NCBI GenBank assembly: GCA_964390115.1
Contig: CAYMGT010000033.1
Span: 1-9,801 of the forward strand
DNA: 9,801 nucleotides
DNA from: JAIPJA01 sp964390115
GTDB lineage: Bacteria > Patescibacteriota > Patescibacteriia > Patescibacteriales > UBA12465
Direction: 5' to 3'
Shown: positions 6,397-9,801 of the stretch, one piece after another
Position numbering within the stretch: position 1 is the first letter of the stretch
Layout of the letters: every line of letters starts with the position of its first letter
Program-made: the position numbers and the translations under genes
Notes under the pieces: model-generated
Seen by the model: the letters and a program-made list of their open reading frames with translations, nothing else
Database searches by the model: none
Told to the model about the DNA's origin: nothing

Positions 6397-7152
6397 ATGT
6401 ATATTTTAGTTATTATTTTTGGTTTAATAGTGGGAAGTTTTCTTAATTGTTTAATTTGGCGCTTATTTAAGGAAGAAAGTTTAATGGGGCGGTCATATTG
6501 CCCTCATTGTCATCATAAAATTTCTTGGCACGATAATATACCTGTTTTAAGCTTCTTAGCTTTAAAAGGGTCTTGTCGTCATTGTAAAAAAAAGATTTCT
6601 TTTCAATATCCTGCTGTTGAATTAATAACGGCTATTTTGTTTTTAGCAGTTTATTATTTTTTACCAAACTTAGAACCTTTAAGCCTAGCCTTGGCTAGAA
6701 ATTGGTTAATCGTCTCCGTCTTACTGGTTATTTTTGTATTTGATTTGCGTTGGCAACTGGTTTCCTTGCTTTTAGTCATACCTGCCACTATTATAGTGAT
6801 AGCATTCAATTTATTTTTAGGTTTTTTTTGGTGGCAAATTATTTTAAGTTTAGCAGTTTCGTTTGCCTTTTTCTGGTTTCAGTATTTAATTACTAAGAAG
6901 AAAGGAATTGGTGAGGGTGATTTGTATTTAGGTCTATTTCTTGGAGCAATTTTTATCAACTTACGCCATCTGCTTCTAGTTATTCTAATAGCCTATTTAC
7001 TAGGTTCACTTATTTCTTTGATTCTAATTGCAATAAAAAAGAAAAAGTGGCAGAGTCGCTTGCCACTTGGAGTATTTTTGTCTGTAGCAGCTACTATAGT
7101 TTTATTATTTGCTGAAGCAATTAGTGCTTGGTATTTCGGTCTGTTTATGTAG
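6397..7152 (+). CDS. pilD: Prepilin peptidase, bifunctional leader peptidase/N-methyltransferase (PilD/type IV family)
   Basis: This membrane aspartic protease cleaves the leader of type IV prepilins and related pseudopilins and, in the full-length form, methylates the new N-terminal residue. The 251 residues begin with a helix and GSFLNCLIWR (13-22). The cytoplasmic domain follows with two zinc-binding pairs, CPHC (35-38) and CRHC (60-63), and YPAVEL (71-76). These are features of the bifunctional PilD form. Catalytic Asp116 lies in VFDLRWQ (114-120) and Asp175 in GIGEGD (170-175). The IPD motif that usually follows the first Asp is replaced here by residues V-S-L. About seven or eight membrane helices are expected. 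The ATG follows the restored glycosyltransferase stop by 4 nt, so it is the third gene of the operon. No pilin, pilus ATPase or platform gene is in the window, so its substrates must be encoded elsewhere. Confidence 0.93.
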   Translation: MYILVIIFGLIVGSFLNCLIWRLFKEESLMGRSYCPHCHHKISWHDNIPVLSFLALKGSCRHCKKKISFQYPAVELITAILFLAVYYFLPNLEPLSLALARNWLIVSVLLVIFVFDLRWQLVSLLLVIPATIIVIAFNLFLGFFWWQIILSLAVSFAFFWFQYLITKKKGIGEGDLYLGLFLGAIFINLRHLLLVILIAYLLGSLISLILIAIKKKKWQSRLPLGVFLSVAATIVLLFAEAISAWYFGLFM

Positions 7153-7153
7153 C

Positions 7154-7196
7154 AGATAAATAGATTGTTATTATTTGTCTTATTTCTGTTTTTTTT
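7154..7196 (+). terminator. Possible weak terminator after the prepilin peptidase gene
   Basis: AGATAAATA (7154-7162) can pair with TATTTGTCT (7172-7180), making a 9-bp, AT-rich stem with one G-U pair and a 9-nt loop. A T-rich stretch follows, ending in eight T (7189-7196). The U-tract is displaced by about 8 nt and the stem is weak. The right arm also contains the -35 of the ftsA promoter, so some read-through into ftsA is likely. Confidence 0.35.
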
Positions 7197-7203
7197 GTAT
7201 AAT
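7175..7203 (+). promoter_or_regulatory. Putative sigma-70 promoter of ftsA-ftsZ
   Basis: TTGTCT (7175-7180, four of six matches), a 17-nt spacer and a perfect TATAAT (7198-7203) lie in the 96-bp gap before ftsA. Transcription would start near 7210, giving a leader of about 40 nt. The spacer contains an eight-T run. This gives the division genes their own promoter rather than relying only on read-through. Confidence 0.65.
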
Positions 7204-7248
7204 AGTAATAAGCGTATTTTTATAGGCTTAAATTTAATTTAAATTAAT

Positions 7249-8499
7249 ATGAAAGAAGAGATTATCTCTGGTTTAGATATTGGCTCAAGTGAAATTAGGT
7301 TAGTTGTTTCTCAGCGCTCTAATCGTGAAATCAGTGGTTTACAAGTTATTGGAGCTGTGTCTGTAGCAACTAGTGGGTTTAGTAAAGGATCGGTTAGTAG
7401 TATTGAAGATACTACGTCTTCGGTATCTGCTTGTATAGAAAAAGCTGAAAGATTGGTTGGAGTTCCTATAGATAATGTTTGGTTAAGTGTTAATGATCCA
7501 CGTATTCGTTGTGAGAGGAGTAAGGGTGTGGTTGCAGTTGGAAAAAGTGATGGAGAAATAAATGAGGCTGATATAGACAGAGCAATTGAAGCGGCTGGAA
7601 GTGTAGCTGTGCCAGCTAATTATGAAATATTACATGTTATACCAATTCGTTTTGCCGTAGATAATCAAGAAGATGTTAAAGATCCTATTGGGATGAGTGG
7701 CATTAGATTAGAAGTAGAAACTTTAATTATTTTAGGTTTATCCAGCCAATTAAAAAATTTAACCAAAGCAATATACCGAACAGGTTTAGATATTGAAGAT
7801 TTAGTTGTTGCTCCTTTGGCGGCAGGAGGGGCTTTGCTTACTAAAAAACAAAAAGAACTAGGTGTGGCGGTTATAAATATCGGTACTACTACAACAGGCT
7901 TATCGGTTTATGAAGAAGGAAATTTACTACACGCTGCTATTCTACCCATTGGTTCTGAACATATAACCTCAGATATTGCCATTGGTCTTCGTTGCCCAAT
8001 TAATTTAGCTGAAAGAATTAAACTAGACTTTGGTGATTCCATGCCTGATATGATTGACAAAAAAGAAGAGATAAATCTAGAAGAATTAGCTAGGGAAGAA
8101 GAGATTAATGAAACCTTGGAGCCTGTTTCTAAGAAGTATGTTTCTGAAATAATTGATGCCAGAGTTGAAGAAATATTTAAAATGGTAGATGATGAGTTAA
8201 AAAAAATTGAACGATCAGGCATGTTGCCAGCTGGAGTATTTTTAACTGGAGCAGGTAGTGAATTAAAAAGTTTAGTTGAGTCAGCTAAAAAATATTTGAG
8301 ACTTCCCGCTGGATTAGGAATTAATAGAAACTTAGAAACAGTTATTGACAAGGTTAATGAGGGTAAGTATTCAACTGCTTTAGGGTTAGTAGCTTGGGCT
8401 AGACATTATGATCCACAGAGAAAACCATCAAAAATATCTAAAAACGTAGGGGATATAGTAGGTAAATTAAAATCAATGATTAAAAAAATTGCCCCTTAA
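7249..8499 (+). CDS. ftsA: Cell division protein FtsA
   Basis: FtsA is an actin-like ATPase that binds the FtsZ C-terminal peptide, anchors FtsZ filaments to the membrane and recruits later division proteins. The 416 residues show the phosphate-1 loop SGLDIGSSEIR (7-17) and the FtsA-specific 1C (SHS2) region around 80-165, including ILHVIPIRF (127-135) and DPIGMSGIRLE (145-155). The phosphate-2 loop INIGTTTTGLSVY (209-221) and the adenosine motif GVFLTGAGSELK (329-340) follow. The last residues (about 399-416) form a short basic amphipathic segment with GKLKSMIKKI, matching the membrane-targeting helix. Length is normal. Domain order and the 1C region separate it from MreB and DnaK relatives. 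The ATG at 7249 gives a normal N-terminus; no Shine-Dalgarno precedes it. ftsZ follows after 25 nt. ftsQ and peptidoglycan-synthesis genes are absent upstream, so this is a reduced division cluster. Confidence 0.96.
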   Translation: MKEEIISGLDIGSSEIRLVVSQRSNREISGLQVIGAVSVATSGFSKGSVSSIEDTTSSVSACIEKAERLVGVPIDNVWLSVNDPRIRCERSKGVVAVGKSDGEINEADIDRAIEAAGSVAVPANYEILHVIPIRFAVDNQEDVKDPIGMSGIRLEVETLIILGLSSQLKNLTKAIYRTGLDIEDLVVAPLAAGGALLTKKQKELGVAVINIGTTTTGLSVYEEGNLLHAAILPIGSEHITSDIAIGLRCPINLAERIKLDFGDSMPDMIDKKEEINLEELAREEEINETLEPVSKKYVSEIIDARVEEIFKMVDDELKKIERSGMLPAGVFLTGAGSELKSLVESAKKYLRLPAGLGINRNLETVIDKVNEGKYSTALGLVAWARHYDPQRKPSKISKNVGDIVGKLKSMIKKIAP

Positions 8500-8501
8500 T
8501 A

Positions 8502-8507
8502 TATAAT
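8502..8507 (+). promoter_or_regulatory. Possible -10 element before ftsZ
   Basis: A TATAAT hexamer lies in the 25-nt ftsA-ftsZ gap, which would give a leader of about 11 nt. No usable -35 or TGN extension is present (the 17-nt-spaced position reads ATTAAA), and the gap is almost entirely A/T, so chance occurrence is quite possible. Confidence 0.2.
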
Positions 8508-8524
8508 GAATTAATATTATTTTT

Positions 8525-9796
8525 ATGGCAGAAGTAAAACCAGCAGTAGAAACCTTTGCAAAGATAAAAGTAGTTGGAGTTGGCGGCGGCGGCGGCGCTG
8601 CAATAAATAGGATGATTGAAAAAGGTATTCAAGGTGTAGAATTTGTAGCTATGAATACTGATGTACAAGCTTTGCATTACAACAAGGCAGGGGAAAAGCT
8701 ACACATTGGTAAAGCTGTTACTCGTGGCTTAGGAGCAGGTATGAATCCTGAGTTAGGTAAGCAAGCTGCTGAAGAATCACAAAATGAAATTAGAGAAATA
8801 ATCAAAGGCTGTGATATGGTGTTTGTTACTTGTGGCATGGGTGGTGGAACTGGTAGTGGAGCTGCTCCTGTAGTTGCTCAAATAGCTAGAGATTTAGGAG
8901 CTTTAACTGTTGGTGTAATTACTAAGCCTTTTTCTTTTGAAGGAGGTCAGAGAAAAAATATTGCTGATAGAGCTTTTTCTGAATTAGCTGATAGAGTTGA
9001 TACTATTATAACTATTTCTAATGATAAACTTTTACAGGTCATTGATAAAAAGGCCTCTCTTTTAGAAGCTTTTAATGTAGCTGATGATGTGCTTCGTCAA
9101 GGTGTGCAAGGTATTGCTGAAATAATAACTGTTCCAGGTGTTATAAACGCTGACTTTGCTGATGTTAAAGCAGTTATGTCTAATGCTGGTTCAGCTTTAA
9201 TGGGTATAGGTCAGTCTAGTGGTGAAAATAAGGCGGTAGAGGCAGCTAAGGCGGCTATAAACTCCAGTTTATTAGATATGTCTATTGAGGGAGCTAAAGG
9301 TATAGTATTTACTATTACAGGAGGATCTAGTTTAGGTATGAATGAAGTAAATGACGCCGCTAAAGTAATTACCTCAGCAGCTGACGAAGAAGCTAAGATT
9401 ATTTTTGGGGCAGTAATTGATGAAAAATTAAAAGATCAAATAAAGATTACAGTTGTAGCAACAGGATTTGATAATCAAGAGACGGGAAAAAAAGTTTCTA
9501 GTTTTGATAGAAAATATAGTTCTAATTCGTTTGTTAGTAAACAAGCAGAAGAAGAATTACAAAGTAAAAATAGTTTTATAAAAAATCCTTGGTCTATGCA
9601 AGAAAATGATGATGAGGATAGTAAAGCAAGTGAAGAAAAAAAATCTAGAAGTGAATCTGGTGAAGATGATAATAATGATGAGGGAATAAGTCGACCAAAA
9701 GTGGAACCCAAGAAAGAAGATAAAATAGCTAAAAATAGTAATGACGAAGACGATGAATTAAATATACCAGCATTTATTCGGAAAAAGATGATGTAA
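8525..9796 (+). CDS. ftsZ: Cell division protein FtsZ
   Basis: FtsZ is the tubulin-like GTPase that polymerises into the division ring. The 423 residues contain the N-terminal glycine loop GVGGGGG (18-24), NTD (44-46) and the tubulin signature GGGTGSG (106-112). The T7 synergy loop VPGVINADFADV (203-214) follows, with Asn208, Asp210 and Asp213 for GTP hydrolysis across the subunit interface. The globular core ends near 316. Residues about 320-406 are a Ser/Glu/Asp/Lys-rich, probably disordered linker, and DELNIPAFIRKK (410-421) is the conserved C-terminal peptide that binds FtsA. Catalytic residues look intact. One departure is Ala25 where most FtsZ proteins have Asn after the glycine run. 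It follows ftsA by 25 nt and ends 5 nt before the window edge. Confidence 0.98.
   Translation: MAEVKPAVETFAKIKVVGVGGGGGAAINRMIEKGIQGVEFVAMNTDVQALHYNKAGEKLHIGKAVTRGLGAGMNPELGKQAAEESQNEIREIIKGCDMVFVTCGMGGGTGSGAAPVVAQIARDLGALTVGVITKPFSFEGGQRKNIADRAFSELADRVDTIITISNDKLLQVIDKKASLLEAFNVADDVLRQGVQGIAEIITVPGVINADFADVKAVMSNAGSALMGIGQSSGENKAVEAAKAAINSSLLDMSIEGAKGIVFTITGGSSLGMNEVNDAAKVITSAADEEAKIIFGAVIDEKLKDQIKITVVATGFDNQETGKKVSSFDRKYSSNSFVSKQAEEELQSKNSFIKNPWSMQENDDEDSKASEEKKSRSESGEDDNNDEGISRPKVEPKKEDKIAKNSNDEDDELNIPAFIRKKMM
8582..8596 (+). repeat. (GGC)5 trinucleotide run inside ftsZ
   Basis: Five consecutive GGC codons encode Gly20-Gly24 of the FtsZ nucleotide-binding loop, preceded by GTT and followed by GCT. 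It is the most GC-dense short patch in this AT-rich window; most other glycine codons nearby are GGT or GGA. A perfect trinucleotide run can in principle change length by slippage. Confidence 0.9.
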
Positions 9797-9801
9797 TATT
9801 A

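Noticed and set aside
7236..7245. Palindrome AATTTAAATT just before ftsA as an operator.
   Set aside because: A 10-bp A/T-only palindrome is expected by chance in DNA this AT-rich, and no second copy or spacing pattern supports it.
7908..8351. A 147-residue minus-strand ORF opposite ftsA, and similar antisense ORFs opposite secD, secF and ftsZ.
   Set aside because: All lie opposite well-conserved coding sequence, have no recognisable domains or start signals, and have shadow-like composition (Ser/Leu/Ile-rich complement of the real gene).
698..9796. Possible reassignment of UGA, as in Gracilibacteria and Absconditabacteria, because none of the seven complete genes ends in TGA.
   Set aside because: The genes read through at normal family lengths with no in-frame TGA, and Trp is coded by TGG. 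A UGA=Gly code would put TGA codons inside genes. Seven TAA/TAG stops in AT-rich DNA are unremarkable.

Overview
This is an AT-rich (about 30% G+C by eye), tightly packed bacterial chromosome segment with eight protein genes and no RNA genes, insertion sequences or CRISPR arrays. The protein flavour is ClpP, SecD/SecF, an O-antigen-ligase-like membrane protein with TPRs, a compact family 2 glycosyltransferase, a prepilin peptidase, FtsA and FtsZ. Together with the AT-rich, Shine-Dalgarno-free gene starts, this suggests a member of the Candidate Phyla Radiation (Patescibacteria, perhaps Parcubacteria-like). The assignment is inferred from composition and gene style, not proven. UGA is not used as a stop in the window and does not occur in frame, so a UGA=Gly code is not supported.

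Layout: (1) Positions 1-521, minus strand, hold most of clpP, cut by the window edge but with its whole catalytic triad present. (2) A 176-bp divergent intergenic region carries a perfect consensus sigma-70 promoter for clpP. A near-consensus promoter for secD faces away from it and shares its -35 box. (3) secD and secF (698-3253) are separated by 3 nt and followed by a clear intrinsic terminator. (4) An extended -10 promoter lies directly after that terminator. It leads an operon (3345-7152) of a Wzy/WaaL-superfamily ligase with a TPR tail, a GT2 glycosyltransferase and a prepilin peptidase. (5) A promoter at 7175-7203 leads ftsA and ftsZ (7249-9796).

Functionally, the window joins protein quality control (ClpP), protein export (SecDF), surface glycan assembly or transfer plus pilin maturation, and the core of the division ring (FtsA anchoring FtsZ). 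The ligase/GT/prepilin-peptidase operon could serve pilin or surface-protein glycosylation; this is an inference.

The main oddities are: the glycosyltransferase is split by an apparent -1 frameshift at a run of eight A, with its conserved C-terminus intact in the next frame; SecD carries an extra transmembrane hairpin and a Ser-rich insert; all eight gene starts lack a normally placed Shine-Dalgarno sequence and have T immediately before ATG; and the clpP and secD promoters overlap. I see no wholly new multi-gene system here. Most of the window is housekeeping genes with unusual details.
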